Origin: Thalassovita sp.
GTDB lineage: Bacteria > Pseudomonadota > Alphaproteobacteria > Rhodobacterales > Rhodobacteraceae
DNA: 64,000 nt
NCBI GenBank assembly: GCA_017792425.1
Contig: CP051233.1
Span: 1,894,402 to 1,958,401 of the forward strand
Direction of reading: 5' to 3'
Part shown: positions 7,083-16,181 of the stretch, piece after piece
Position numbering within the stretch: the first letter of the stretch is position 1
How the letters are laid out: each line of letters begins with the position of its first letter
The notes under the pieces: generated by a model
What the model was told of the DNA's origin: nothing
The model's database searches: none
What the model saw: only the letters and a program-made list of their open reading frames with translations
Program-made: the position numbers and the translations under genes

Positions 7083-8456
7083 CTAGCGGGTCAGCGCCTG
7101 CAGGATGCGCGCCCAGCTGCGAATGCCGTGGTGAAAACTGGACACGTCGTATTTTTCATTGGGGCTGTGGATATTGTCATCGTCCTTGCCAAAGCCGATC
7201 AGCATGGCGTCGGTGTTCAGGATGTCCTTGAAATATCCGGCGATCGGGATGGACCCGCCGCAGCCGACATAGGCCGCCGCGTTTGGCCATTCGTCGGTCA
7301 GGGCCAGGCGGGCCTTGTCGAACATCGGGTTCTCGATCGACATCTGCGACGCGGGCGAGCCTTTTTCGCTGCGGTATTCGATGCTGAATCCTGCGGGCAG
7401 GCGGGATTTCACATGGTCACGGAACGCCTTGCGAATCTTTTCCGGGTCTTGCTGGCCCACCAGGCGAAAGGAAACCTTGGCGCTGGCCTGGCTGGGCAGC
7501 ACCGTTTTGAACCCCGCGCCGGTGTAGCCGCCCCAGATGCCGTTCACGTCGCAGGTGGGGCGCGACCAGATCATCTCCAACGGGGTGCGGTCCTGTTCGC
7601 CAGCCGGGGTGTTCAGCCCCACGTCGGTCAGAAATGCCGCGTGGTCGAAGTTCAGCGCCTGCCATTGCGCGCGCACCTCGTCGGGCAGGTCCGGCACGTC
7701 ATCGTAGAAGCCGGGCAGGGTGATGCGCCCGGTGTCATCGTGAAGGTCCGCCAGGATGCGGGTCAGCACGCGGATCGGGTTCATCGCGATGCCGCCGTAC
7801 ATGCCCGAATGCAGGTCGCGGTCGGGGCCGGTGATGGTGAAATCCTCGCCCAGCAAGCCGCGCAGCATCGTGACGATGGCGGGGGTCGACTCGCCGAAAA
7901 GGCCGGTGTCGCAGATCAGCGCGATGTCGGATTTCAGCTCTGCCGCGTTGTCTTTCATGAACGGCACCAGCGACGGAGACCCTGATTCCTCTTCGCCTTC
8001 GAAGAAGAAAGTGATCCTGCAGGGCAGGGTTCCGTTCACTTTTTTCCACGCGCGGCAGGCTTCGACAAAGGTCATCAACTGGCCCTTGTCGTCCGAGGAT
8101 CCACGGCCACGGATAACCTTTTTGCCGTTTTCCTCTTCGATCGCCGGATCGAAGGGATCGCGGTGCCACAGGTCCAGCGGGTCCACCGGCTGCACGTCGT
8201 AATGGCCATAGAACAGGATGTGCGGCCCATCGCCGTCAACATGGCCCACCACCATCGGATGGCCGGGCGTCAGACGTTTTTCCGCTTTGATGCCAATGCT
8301 TTGCAGGTCAGCGACCAGCCAGTCTGCGGCGGTCTGGCAATCGTCTTTATAGGCCGGGTCGGTGGAAATCGACGGGATTCGCAGCAATTCCATCAACCGG
8401 TCCATCGCTGCGGGCAGGTCGTCGTCGATCCGGGCAAGCACGGTGTCCAGGGTCAT
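7083..8456 (-). CDS. M20 family metallopeptidase (CNDP-type dipeptidase)
   Basis: A 457-residue M20 dizinc peptidase. Zinc ligands and catalytic residues are in place: His85 in LFYGHYDVQP with the downstream Asp87, bridging Asp122 in RGSSDDKG, and the Glu pair in FEGEEESGS (about 155-156). A lid/dimerisation domain with HSGMYGG follows at about 215-380. The long LWHRDPFDP segment and overall size fit the carnosinase-like (CNDP) branch, so it probably cleaves small peptides in the cytoplasm. The start ATG 8456 has AAGGAG 7 bases upstream, and no signal peptide is seen. It is divergent from hemA. Confidence 0.85.
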   Translation of the reverse strand: MTLDTVLARIDDDLPAAMDRLMELLRIPSISTDPAYKDDCQTAADWLVADLQSIGIKAEKRLTPGHPMVVGHVDGDGPHILFYGHYDVQPVDPLDLWHRDPFDPAIEEENGKKVIRGRGSSDDKGQLMTFVEACRAWKKVNGTLPCRITFFFEGEEESGSPSLVPFMKDNAAELKSDIALICDTGLFGESTPAIVTMLRGLLGEDFTITGPDRDLHSGMYGGIAMNPIRVLTRILADLHDDTGRITLPGFYDDVPDLPDEVRAQWQALNFDHAAFLTDVGLNTPAGEQDRTPLEMIWSRPTCDVNGIWGGYTGAGFKTVLPSQASAKVSFRLVGQQDPEKIRKAFRDHVKSRLPAGFSIEYRSEKGSPASQMSIENPMFDKARLALTDEWPNAAAYVGCGGSIPIAGYFKDILNTDAMLIGFGKDDDNIHSPNEKYDVSSFHHGIRSWARILQALTR

Positions 8457-8522
8457 TCTTCGCTCCTTGGGTTCTTCGGGGCAGAGCCTATCACCGGCTG
8501 CGGTGCTGTCCAGTGCCGCAAC

Positions 8523-8536
8523 TTGACAGAAATCAA
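8523..8536 (+). promoter_or_regulatory. Candidate Fnr/FnrL box upstream of hemA
   Basis: TTGAC-AGAA-ATCAA matches the Fnr consensus TTGAT-N4-ATCAA at nine of ten conserved positions. It lies in the 206-base divergent region, 127 bases before the hemA GTG and 67 bases before the peptidase ATG. Control of hemA by FnrL is established in Rhodobacter, which makes the site credible. Confidence 0.6.
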
Positions 8537-8662
8537 GGAGGTCGCGGGGCGACCCGCCTAGAGGTAGACTTGAAAAAAGCGTCCCCGGCGTGGCAAAGCC
8601 CCAGCGGCCCCCCCGCGCGAACGGCGGCGAAGTTGCGAACAGACTATCGAAGGAAACGGCTC

Positions 8663-9886
8663 GTGGATTATTCGGCTCAACTGGACAAAGCACTCAACCG
8701 TCTGCACGAAGAAGGGCGCTATCGCACGTTCATCGACATCGAGCGTCGCAAGGGCAATTTTCCCCACGCGGTCTGGCGCCGCCCCGACGGGTCGGAAAAG
8801 GACATCACCGTCTGGTGTGGCAACGACTATCTGGGCATGGGGCAGCACCCGGTGGTTCTGGCCGCCATGCACGAGGCGATCGACGCCACCGGCGCGGGGT
8901 CGGGCGGCACGCGCAACATTTCCGGCACCACGGTCTATCACAAGCGGCTGGAGGCCGAACTGGCCGATCTGCACGGCAAGGAAGCGGCCCTGCTGTTCAC
9001 CAGCGCCTATATCGCCAATGACGCGACGCTGAGCACCCTGCCCAAACTGTTCCCCGGCCTGATCATCTACAGTGACGAACTGAACCACGCCTCGATGATC
9101 GAGGGCGTGCGCCGCAACGGCGGGGCCAAGCGGGTGTTCCGTCACAATGACGTGGAGCATCTGCGCGAATTGCTGGCCGCCGACGATCCTGCCGCGCCCA
9201 AGCTGATCGCGCTTGAATCTGTCTATTCGATGGACGGCGATTTCGGCCCGATCGAGGCAATCTGCGACCTGGCCGATGAATTCGGCGCGCTGACCTATAT
9301 CGACGAGGTGCACGCCGTGGGCATGTACGGCCCGCGCGGGGCAGGGGTGGCTGAACGCGACCGCCTGATGCACCGGCTGGACATCATCAACGGCACGCTG
9401 GCCAAGGCCTATGGCGTGATGGGCGGCTATATCGCGGCCAGCGCCAAGATGTGCGACGCGATCCGGTCCTATGCGCCGGGCTTCATTTTCACCACCTCGT
9501 TGCCGCCGGCGGTGGCGGCTGGGGCGGCGGCCAGTGTCCGGCATCTGAAAACCGACCAGGCGTTGCGGGACAAGCACCAGGAACAAGCCAAGAAGCTGAA
9601 GCTGCGCCTGAAGGGGCTGGGGCTGCCGATCATCGATCATGGCAGCCACATCGTGCCGGTGATCGTCGGCGACCCGGTGCATACGAAACAACTGTCGGAC
9701 ATGCTGCTGGAAGGCTTCGGCATCTACGTTCAGCCGATCAACTTCCCGACCGTTCCGCGTGGAACAGAGCGTCTGCGCTTTACCCCGTCGCCGGTTCACG
9801 GCGCGGCCGAACTGGATCATCTTGTCCGCGCTATGGACGAGCTGTGGAGCCGGTGTAAGCTGAATCGTGCCGAATTGTCTGCCTGA
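8663..9886 (+). CDS. hemA: 5-aminolevulinate synthase
   Basis: Pyridoxal-phosphate enzyme condensing glycine with succinyl-CoA to 5-aminolevulinate, the first step of tetrapyrrole synthesis by the Shemin (C4) route. The length of 407 residues is that of Rhodobacter HemA. The Schiff-base lysine is Lys248 in NGTLAKAYGVMGGY. The glycine-rich GSGGTRNISGT segment and IDEVHAVGMYG (PLP ring Asp) are also present. The GTG start at 8663 is preceded by AAGGAAA with about 6 bases spacing. A Fnr-type box lies 127 bases upstream, suggesting oxygen-dependent control. Confidence 0.96.
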   Translation: MDYSAQLDKALNRLHEEGRYRTFIDIERRKGNFPHAVWRRPDGSEKDITVWCGNDYLGMGQHPVVLAAMHEAIDATGAGSGGTRNISGTTVYHKRLEAELADLHGKEAALLFTSAYIANDATLSTLPKLFPGLIIYSDELNHASMIEGVRRNGGAKRVFRHNDVEHLRELLAADDPAAPKLIALESVYSMDGDFGPIEAICDLADEFGALTYIDEVHAVGMYGPRGAGVAERDRLMHRLDIINGTLAKAYGVMGGYIAASAKMCDAIRSYAPGFIFTTSLPPAVAAGAAASVRHLKTDQALRDKHQEQAKKLKLRLKGLGLPIIDHGSHIVPVIVGDPVHTKQLSDMLLEGFGIYVQPINFPTVPRGTERLRFTPSPVHGAAELDHLVRAMDELWSRCKLNRAELSA

Positions 9887-9995
9887 GCCACACGCCGCTG
9901 CATTTTCCCTTGAGTTATGCTAGCTTGCGGGGAAGAAAGGCCGCGTCTCGAATCGGGCAGATTCGGTAAGCGGAATGCTTTAGGGGCAGGTTGGG

Positions 9996-11171
9996 ATGAT
10001 CAGGCGCAAAACGCGGCGTATCGAAGAAGATCAGCAAAACGAACCGAAAGGTTTTGACGCGTTTGAAATGCGTCTTGGCGATCTGATGCGCGGTGAACGT
10101 GCGACCATGGGGAAGTCCCTGCTGGACGTGCAGCGTGAACTGCGCATCCGGGCCTCTTACATCGCAGCCATTGAAAACGCCGATCCCTCGGCCTTTGACA
10201 CGCCCGGTTTCATCGCCGGGTATGTCCGGTCCTATGCCCGCTACCTGGGCATGGACCCGGATCAGGCTTTCGTGGATTTCTGCCGCGAAAGCGGGTTCGC
10301 CACCGCGCATGGCATGTCGGCAGAGGCGTCCTCGATCCGCAAGAAAGCGCCCGCCGCGCCGGTCAAGCCCGAGCGTGATGCCTTCCTGTCCTCCGGCACG
10401 CCCTTCGCCCCCGCGAAAGAGGCGTTCCTGTCCCGGATCGAACCGGGCGCCATCGGGTCCGCGCTGGTGCTGCTGCTGCTGATCGGATCCATCGGGTTCG
10501 GCGGCTATACCGTGCTGAACGAAGTGCAGCGCGTGCAGATGGCCCCGGTTGAAAACACGCCCGACGTGCTGGCCGATCTGGACCCGCTGGGCAGCCGTCC
10601 CCTGACGGCCTCTCAGAATGCTGAAGCCGTTGCCGGGCTCTATGCACCGCAGGCCGAAGCGCCGGGGCGCCTGTACCGTCCGCAGGCGCTGGATGTGCCG
10701 GTGATGGTCGCCCGCGATGCGCCGATTTCCACGCTGGACCCGGATTCGGTCGGCAGTTTCCAAAGCGAGGTGCCCGCGAGTACCGTTCTGGCCTCGGCCT
10801 CGGATACGCCGCGCGCACCCCAGTCCGTGCCGCAAGTGGTGGAAACCGCGGCGCCGGGTGTTGAAATGGTGGCTGTGCGCCCGGCCTGGGTCCGCGTCCG
10901 CGCCGCAGACGGCAGCGTGATCTTCGAAGGCATCATGGAAGCGGGCGATCGCTGGCCCGTTCCGCAGACCGAGGACGCGCCCACGCTGCGCGTCGGTGAA
11001 TCCGGGGCCATCTACTTTGCCATGAACGGTCAGCATTACGGCCCCGCCGGGCAGCGCGGCACCGTGACCAGCAACCTGGCCTTGTCGGTGGAAAACCTTA
11101 GCGCGACCTATGCCGTTGCCGACCTGACGCAGCACACCGAATTGGCCCGCACCGTCGCCGAAGCCAACTGA
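9996..11171 (+). CDS. RodZ-like helix-turn-helix membrane protein (DUF4115)
   Basis: A 391-residue protein. A cytoplasmic Xre-type HTH (HTH_25, about 25-90, with LLDVQRELRIRASYIAAIE) is followed by a Pro-rich linker, one membrane segment (about 150-172, SALVLLLLIGSIGFGGY) and a periplasmic C-terminal DUF4115 domain (about 285-375, WVRVRAADGSVIFEGIMEAGDRW). This is the RodZ layout, in which the HTH contacts MreB rather than DNA. RodZ genes commonly stand next to ispG, as here. The ATG has AGGGGCAGG upstream. The role in cell shape is inferred from family. Confidence 0.85.
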   Translation: MIRRKTRRIEEDQQNEPKGFDAFEMRLGDLMRGERATMGKSLLDVQRELRIRASYIAAIENADPSAFDTPGFIAGYVRSYARYLGMDPDQAFVDFCRESGFATAHGMSAEASSIRKKAPAAPVKPERDAFLSSGTPFAPAKEAFLSRIEPGAIGSALVLLLLIGSIGFGGYTVLNEVQRVQMAPVENTPDVLADLDPLGSRPLTASQNAEAVAGLYAPQAEAPGRLYRPQALDVPVMVARDAPISTLDPDSVGSFQSEVPASTVLASASDTPRAPQSVPQVVETAAPGVEMVAVRPAWVRVRAADGSVIFEGIMEAGDRWPVPQTEDAPTLRVGESGAIYFAMNGQHYGPAGQRGTVTSNLALSVENLSATYAVADLTQHTELARTVAEAN

Positions 11172-11185
11172 CGCATCGCGCCGCA

Positions 11186-11214
11186 TTGAAGCGCGGGGCT
11201 GAGGGCGCTATCTA
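11186..11214 (+). promoter_or_regulatory. Candidate promoter of ispG
   Basis: TTGAAG at 11186-11191 and TATCTA at 11209-11214 with a 17-base spacer, 32 bases before the ispG start. Confidence 0.5.
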
Positions 11215-11246
11215 GCCAGCAGACCAACTGACCGAGGACAGGACGC

Positions 11247-12380
11247 ATGTCGCTGAACCACGTTCGCCCGTGGCGGAACATCTATCGCCGCGCAAGCCGC
11301 AAGATCCACGTGGGCAATGTTCCCGTTGGGGGCGACGCGCCGATCTCGGTGCAGACGATGACCAACACGTTGACGACGGACGTGAAGGGCACGCTGGATC
11401 AGGTGAACCGCGCGGCCGAAGCGGGGGCGGATATCGTGCGGGTGTCCGTGCCGGACGAAGGGTCATCCCGTGCGCTGCGCGAGATCGTGCGCGAAAGCCC
11501 GGTGCCGATCGTGGCCGACATCCATTTCCACTATAAGCGCGGGATCGAAAGCGCCGAGGCCGGGGCCGCCTGCCTGCGCATCAACCCTGGCAATATCGGG
11601 GATGAAAAGCGCGTCAAGGAAGTGATCAGGGCCGCCCGCGATCACGGCTGTTCCATCCGCATCGGGGTAAATGCCGGATCGCTGGAAAAACACCTGCTGG
11701 AAAAATACGGCGAACCAACGCCCGACGCGATGGTCGACTCCGGGCTGGAGCATATCAAGATCCTGCAGGACAACGATTTCCACGAATTCAAGATCAGCGT
11801 GAAGGCGTCCGACGTGTTCATGGCCGCCGCCGCCTACCAGAAACTGGCAGAGGCGACGGACGCACCGATCCATCTGGGAATTACAGAGGCCGGGGGGCTG
11901 ATGTCCGGTACGATCAAGTCGGCCATCGGGCTGGGCAACCTGCTGTGGATGGGCATCGGCGACACGATCCGCGTATCGCTGTCCGCCGACCCGGTCGAAG
12001 AGGTCAAGGTCGGCTACGAGATCCTGAAATCACTGGGCCTGCGGCACCGGGGCGTGAACATCATTTCCTGCCCGTCCTGCGCGCGCCAGGGGTTCGACGT
12101 GATCAAGACGGTCGAGGCGCTGGAACAGCGGCTGGAACACATCAAGACCCCGATGAGCCTGTCGATCATCGGCTGCGTGGTGAACGGCCCCGGAGAGGCG
12201 CTGATGACCGATGTCGGGTTCACCGGCGGCGGGGCAGGATCGGGCATGGTCTATCTGGCGGGCAAGCAGGATCACAAGCTGTCCAATGCACAGATGGTGG
12301 ATCATATCGTGAAACTGGTGGAACAGCGTGCCGAAGCGATTGAGGCCGGCAACGTCGAGGCGATGGACGAGGACGTCTAA
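11247..12380 (+). CDS. ispG: 4-hydroxy-3-methylbut-2-en-1-yl diphosphate synthase
   Basis: Iron-sulfur enzyme of the MEP isoprenoid pathway, converting methylerythritol cyclodiphosphate to HMBPP. The 377-residue bacterial form is complete. The TIM-barrel N-terminal domain starts at VGNVPVGGDAPISVQTMTNT. The [4Fe-4S] ligands are Cys275 and Cys278 in SCPSCARQG and Cys310 in GCVVNGPGEA, where the Glu is the fourth ligand. The start ATG 11247 follows GAGGACAGG. The last codons overlap the convergent thioredoxin-fold gene by 4 bases. Confidence 0.96.
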   Translation: MSLNHVRPWRNIYRRASRKIHVGNVPVGGDAPISVQTMTNTLTTDVKGTLDQVNRAAEAGADIVRVSVPDEGSSRALREIVRESPVPIVADIHFHYKRGIESAEAGAACLRINPGNIGDEKRVKEVIRAARDHGCSIRIGVNAGSLEKHLLEKYGEPTPDAMVDSGLEHIKILQDNDFHEFKISVKASDVFMAAAAYQKLAEATDAPIHLGITEAGGLMSGTIKSAIGLGNLLWMGIGDTIRVSLSADPVEEVKVGYEILKSLGLRHRGVNIISCPSCARQGFDVIKTVEALEQRLEHIKTPMSLSIIGCVVNGPGEALMTDVGFTGGGAGSGMVYLAGKQDHKLSNAQMVDHIVKLVEQRAEAIEAGNVEAMDEDV

Positions 12381-12883
12381 CCGCTCTGTTTCGACAGGTA
12401 TTTTTCCAGAACGACCGGCGGAACATCCCCCCGTACGATCAGGGTTTCGAACACGAAGCTTGGGGCGGTGTCCAACCCCAGCGCGGTTGCGGTGGCTGAT
12501 GACAGTGGCAGATCATAGAGACGCAGGCGGCCTTGGGACGCCCAGCCGGTCAGCAGCGCCCGGAAGTCCGCGCAGGGTGCGCAGTCCGGTGTGGTGACAA
12601 GGGCCAGACGCGGGGCGTCGCCGTCACCGGCAATCGGAGCGGCGAAAATCTGGTCGGCAAGGTCAGTCAGCATCTGCAGGTCCGCGTCGATCGCGTCCTT
12701 GTAGCCCGGCGTCGGAGGGGAAAAGGCAGGCAACACCAGTTCGGGGTCAGCCATCAGGGTGTCGCGGATTTCGTGCCCAAGCGCGGACCGTTCCGGCATG
12801 GAAAGGCCGCGGAAATCGGTTTCCGCGGCCCAGAGGGGACAGGCGGCCAGCAACGCCGCCAGTGCCAGCGCCCTAGTTTTCAC
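12377..12883 (-). CDS. Exported thioredoxin-fold protein with CxxC
   Basis: A 168-residue protein with a probable signal peptide (first 19-20 residues, VKTRALALAALLAACPLWA before AETDF) and an active-site-like pair C101-APC104. A TAPSF segment supplies the expected cis-proline. Its N-terminal part (SMPERSALGHEIRDTLMADPELV) closely resembles that of the preceding DsbA-like gene, so the two are likely a diverged tandem pair. GTG 12883 is inferred because it gives a clean signal peptide and overlaps the upstream stop by 11 bases, implying coupling. An earlier in-frame start would fuse unrelated sequence. Periplasmic thiol-disulfide role inferred. Confidence 0.7.
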   Translation of the reverse strand: MKTRALALAALLAACPLWAAETDFRGLSMPERSALGHEIRDTLMADPELVLPAFSPPTPGYKDAIDADLQMLTDLADQIFAAPIAGDGDAPRLALVTTPDCAPCADFRALLTGWASQGRLRLYDLPLSSATATALGLDTAPSFVFETLIVRGDVPPVVLEKYLSKQSG

Positions 12884-13622
12884 GGGCGGCGGCCACCAGT
12901 TTCTGCATGTTGGCCAGCGGGACGTAGCCGCGCAGCAGTTCATCCTTCAGCACGAAAGTAGGGGTGCCGCTGATCTGCAGAACACCCGCCAACTGGTGTG
13001 CGTCGGCGATAACCTGTGTCACCTCGGGCGCATCCATCTTGGCGATGATCGCCTTGCCGTCCAGGTTCAGCTTGTCCGCGATGTTGGACAGCGATTTTTC
13101 GGTGATGTTGCCCTTGAAGGTGATCAGCGCGTCGTGGGCCGCCTTATAGGCGTCATCCCCGGCCACCATGCGGGTGGCGATGGCAAAGCGTGAGGCCAGC
13201 ACCGACTGGTCGCCGAGGATCGGGAATTCCTTCACGACAAAGCGGATGTTGCCATCGGATTCGATCAACTGTTCCACCTCTTCAAACGCCTTGCGGCAAT
13301 AACCGCAGCGGTAGTCCATGAATTCGACCAGGGTGATGTCGCCCTGCGGATTGCCACCGACCCAGCTGTTGGGATCGTCGAAGATCTGTCCGGCATAGGC
13401 GGTGATCATCTGGCCCTCGGCCTGGGCCTGGGCGGCCTGCTGGCGCTGTTCGTAGACGCTATAGGCCTCGACGATGACTTCGGGGTTGTCCATCAGGTAG
13501 GCGCGGATTTCGCTGCGCAGAGCGGCGCGTTCGGCGTCGGACATGCTGGTGATGTCAAAGGCGTGCGCGGGGGCGGCAAGGCCCGCCACGATCAATGCCG
13601 CAGAGGCAAGAAGTCTTTTCAT
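12873..13622 (-). CDS. DsbA-family thiol:disulfide oxidoreductase (Com1-like)
   Basis: A 249-residue periplasmic protein with a signal peptide ending near AHA-FD (residue 21), a helical N-terminal segment (about 25-75, Gln/Ala-rich) and a DsbA-like fold with C106-GYC109 in FMDYRCGYC. The cis-proline loop is GTPTF. This is the Com1/27-kDa outer-membrane-protein-like branch often called DsbA family. AAGGAACTGAG precedes the ATG. The start lies one base after the stop of the M48-TPR protease (TGA-G-ATG), so the genes are co-translated. Confidence 0.88.
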   Translation of the reverse strand: MKRLLASAALIVAGLAAPAHAFDITSMSDAERAALRSEIRAYLMDNPEVIVEAYSVYEQRQQAAQAQAEGQMITAYAGQIFDDPNSWVGGNPQGDITLVEFMDYRCGYCRKAFEEVEQLIESDGNIRFVVKEFPILGDQSVLASRFAIATRMVAGDDAYKAAHDALITFKGNITEKSLSNIADKLNLDGKAIIAKMDAPEVTQVIADAHQLAGVLQISGTPTFVLKDELLRGYVPLANMQKLVAAAREN

Positions 13623-13623
13623 C

Positions 13624-14952
13624 TCAGTTCCTTTTGTTTTCGGCGGCGTCAGAGGCAGAAATCACATCCTGCGACCGAAGCCAAGGGGCAGAGCCGCGGG
13701 GCAGCAACCCCTCGGCGCGTTTGGCGTGAATCAGCGCATCCTTGGACCGGCCGATCAGGGCATAGCGTTCGGCGGTGACAAGCGACGCCATGCCGGTCTG
13801 GTCCAACTGGGCGTAAGTAACCGCGAGGTCGCGCAGCAGGCGCGCGTCGGTGCTGTCACGGGCGCGGGCCATTTCCAGTACGACCAGTGCCTCTTTGTGG
13901 CGGCCTGCCGCCAGCAACGCCCGGCCATGACCGCCCAGGATCAACGCGTCCTTCGGCGCCAGCGCCGCGGCCCGGGCATAGGCCGCCACCGCCGCCTGCG
14001 CCTTGCGCGATTCCAACAGGATCTGCCCGCGCAGTTCATGAACGAAGGGATCGTCGGGGCGCATCGCGGCCAGTTGATCCACGGCAGCGATGGCGCGGGC
14101 CGTGTCGGGCGTGCGGTGATAGGCGACGGCCTCTCGCATCAGGCGGATGTCGGGTGTCAGGCTGTCATGGGCGCGGCGCAGGGTCCAGCCGGGCGCACGG
14201 GAAAAGGCCGACAGCTTGCCATGCGCGCGGGCAAACCAGTATTCGGCTTGTGGATCGGCGGATTTCCGGGGGGCGTTGCCCTCGATCAGCGCGGCCAGCG
14301 CGCGCAACCGGTCGCGTGACATCGGATGGGTGCGGGCATAGGGATCCTGCCGCAGTTCCGACACCAGTTCCTGCCCGCGAAAGATATCCAGCACCTGCAG
14401 GAAGGCCTTCGGGTCCACCCCGGCGCCCAGCATGTAGCGCAGGCCGGAATTGTCGGCGGCGCTTTCCTCGGCGCGGGTGTGGGCCATGAAGGCGCGGTCG
14501 GCGGCGCTTTGCAGCCCGACGCTAAGCCCAGCCGCCGCCGCCGCATTGCCGGTGGACACCGCCGCCGCCGCAGCCAGCGCCATGCCCAACCCGGCCAGCG
14601 AATTGGCGGCGCGTGCGTTCTGGGTACGCCGCGCGATATGGCCGTTGGCGATATGGGCCGCTTCGTGCGCGATGACCGATTGCAACTGCGCCGCGCCGGA
14701 CAGTTTCAGCAGCAGGCCCGAGTGGATGAAGATATGCCTGTTATCAACGATATAGGCGTTATAGCTGCTGTCATCTATCACCAGAACCTTGATCGAGGCC
14801 GCCGGCAGTCCCGCCGCCGTCAGCACCGGCTGCGCCAGACGGTTCAGCGCGTGTTCGATATCGGGGTCGCGCAGCAGGGTCACCGCCCGGGCCGGGGCGC
14901 TCAGGCCCATCACCAGCAGTAGGGTTGCGGCAATTCGAAGGACAAGTTGCAT
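13624..14952 (-). CDS. Exported M48 metalloprotease with TPR repeats (BepA/YfgC-like)
   Basis: A 442-residue protein with signal peptide (MQLVLRIAATLLLVMGLSAPARA) and an M48 peptidase domain with zinc motif H96-E97-AAH100 and third ligand in EESAAD near 163. A C-terminal TPR region (about 230-430) follows. This is the architecture of BepA, the periplasmic protease/chaperone that supports outer-membrane protein assembly. It heads a three-gene operon with the two thioredoxin-fold proteins, which fits periplasmic folding control. ATG 14952 is chosen for the signal peptide, although no clear ribosome site precedes it. The 5' end faces the aminotransferase gene. Confidence 0.85.
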   Translation of the reverse strand: MQLVLRIAATLLLVMGLSAPARAVTLLRDPDIEHALNRLAQPVLTAAGLPAASIKVLVIDDSSYNAYIVDNRHIFIHSGLLLKLSGAAQLQSVIAHEAAHIANGHIARRTQNARAANSLAGLGMALAAAAAVSTGNAAAAAGLSVGLQSAADRAFMAHTRAEESAADNSGLRYMLGAGVDPKAFLQVLDIFRGQELVSELRQDPYARTHPMSRDRLRALAALIEGNAPRKSADPQAEYWFARAHGKLSAFSRAPGWTLRRAHDSLTPDIRLMREAVAYHRTPDTARAIAAVDQLAAMRPDDPFVHELRGQILLESRKAQAAVAAYARAAALAPKDALILGGHGRALLAAGRHKEALVVLEMARARDSTDARLLRDLAVTYAQLDQTGMASLVTAERYALIGRSKDALIHAKRAEGLLPRGSAPWLRSQDVISASDAAENKRN

Positions 14953-15015
14953 TGACGGCGGGCCCGTTTCACGATGAATTGGCGGTTCTTTCGGCGGCAC
15001 CATAGGAAGGATGAC

Positions 15016-16164
15016 ATGCGGAACTCAAGGCGTGGAGAGGTTGATCCCTTTATTGTGATGGACGTGATGGAGGCCGCCCGCGCCGCGGAAGAGGCCGGAC
15101 GCCACATCATCCATATGGAAGTGGGCCAGCCCAGCACGGCCGCCCCGCAAGGCGCGCGCGACGCGCTGTTGACGGCGATGCAGACGGATTCGCTGGGCTA
15201 CACGGTGGCGCTGGGGCTGCCTGCGCTGCGCAAGCGGATCGCGCGGCTGTATGGCGAATGGTACGGGGTTGACCTGGACTGGAACCGTGTCGTGGTGACG
15301 CCGGGATCGTCGGGGGCGTTCATCCTGGCCTTTACGGCACTGTTCGACCAGGGGGCGCGGGTCGGGATTGGCGAGCCGGGTTATCCGTCCTATCGCCAGA
15401 TCCTGCGGGCACTGGACCTGGTGCCGGTGGGGCTGCCCGCCCGCCCGGAAAACCGCCTGCAGCCGGTCCCCGCCGATTTCGCCGGGCTGAACCTGGACGG
15501 GCTGATGGTGGCGTCACCGGCCAACCCGTCCGGCACGATGCTGGACAAACCCGCGATGCAGGCGCTGGTGGCGGCCTGCGCCCAGACCGGCACCAGTTTC
15601 ATCAGCGACGAGATCTATCACGGGATCGAATACGACGCGAAGGCCGTCACCGCGCTGGAGGTGACGGACGATTGCTATGTCATCAACTCGTTTTCGAAGT
15701 ATTTCAGCATGACCGGCTGGCGCGTCGGCTGGATGGTCGTGCCGCCCGATCACGTACGCAAGGTCGAGCGAATCGCGCAGAACATGTTCATCTGCCCGCC
15801 CCATGCCAGCCAGGTGGCAGCCCTGGCCGCGATGGAATGCGAGGACGAATTGCAGGGCAACCTGGCGGTCTATGCGCAGAACCGCGCGCTGATGATGGAG
15901 GGGCTGCCAAAGGCCGGGTTCCACAAGATCGCGCCGCCGGACGGGGCGTTCTATGTCTATGCCGATGTCAGCGATCTGACGAATGACAGCCGCGCCTTTG
16001 CCGCTGAAATCCTGGAAAACGCCGGTGTGGCCGTCACGCCGGGGCTGGATTTCGACCCGGTGCGCGGGGCGGGCACCTTGCGGTTTTCCTATGCGCGTTC
16101 GACCGCGGATATCGAGGAAGGGGTGGCCCGGCTGACCCGCTTCATGGCGGAACGCGGCGCTTGA
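15016..16164 (+). CDS. Class I/II pyridoxal-phosphate aminotransferase
   Basis: A 382-residue fold-type I aminotransferase. The PLP lysine is in NSFSKYFSMTGWRVGW, with ASPANPSGT (cofactor-binding Asn) and FISDEIYHGIEY upstream and a C-terminal Arg in LRFSYARS for the substrate carboxylate. It resembles AspC/PatA-like enzymes, but the amino-acid substrate cannot be assigned. ATG 15016 is preceded by AGGAAGG at 5 bases. It is divergent from the M48-TPR gene with only 63 bases between, so both promoters must overlap there. Confidence 0.85.
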   Translation: MRNSRRGEVDPFIVMDVMEAARAAEEAGRHIIHMEVGQPSTAAPQGARDALLTAMQTDSLGYTVALGLPALRKRIARLYGEWYGVDLDWNRVVVTPGSSGAFILAFTALFDQGARVGIGEPGYPSYRQILRALDLVPVGLPARPENRLQPVPADFAGLNLDGLMVASPANPSGTMLDKPAMQALVAACAQTGTSFISDEIYHGIEYDAKAVTALEVTDDCYVINSFSKYFSMTGWRVGWMVVPPDHVRKVERIAQNMFICPPHASQVAALAAMECEDELQGNLAVYAQNRALMMEGLPKAGFHKIAPPDGAFYVYADVSDLTNDSRAFAAEILENAGVAVTPGLDFDPVRGAGTLRFSYARSTADIEEGVARLTRFMAERGA

Positions 16165-16181
16165 GGCGGGTGTGGTGCCGT

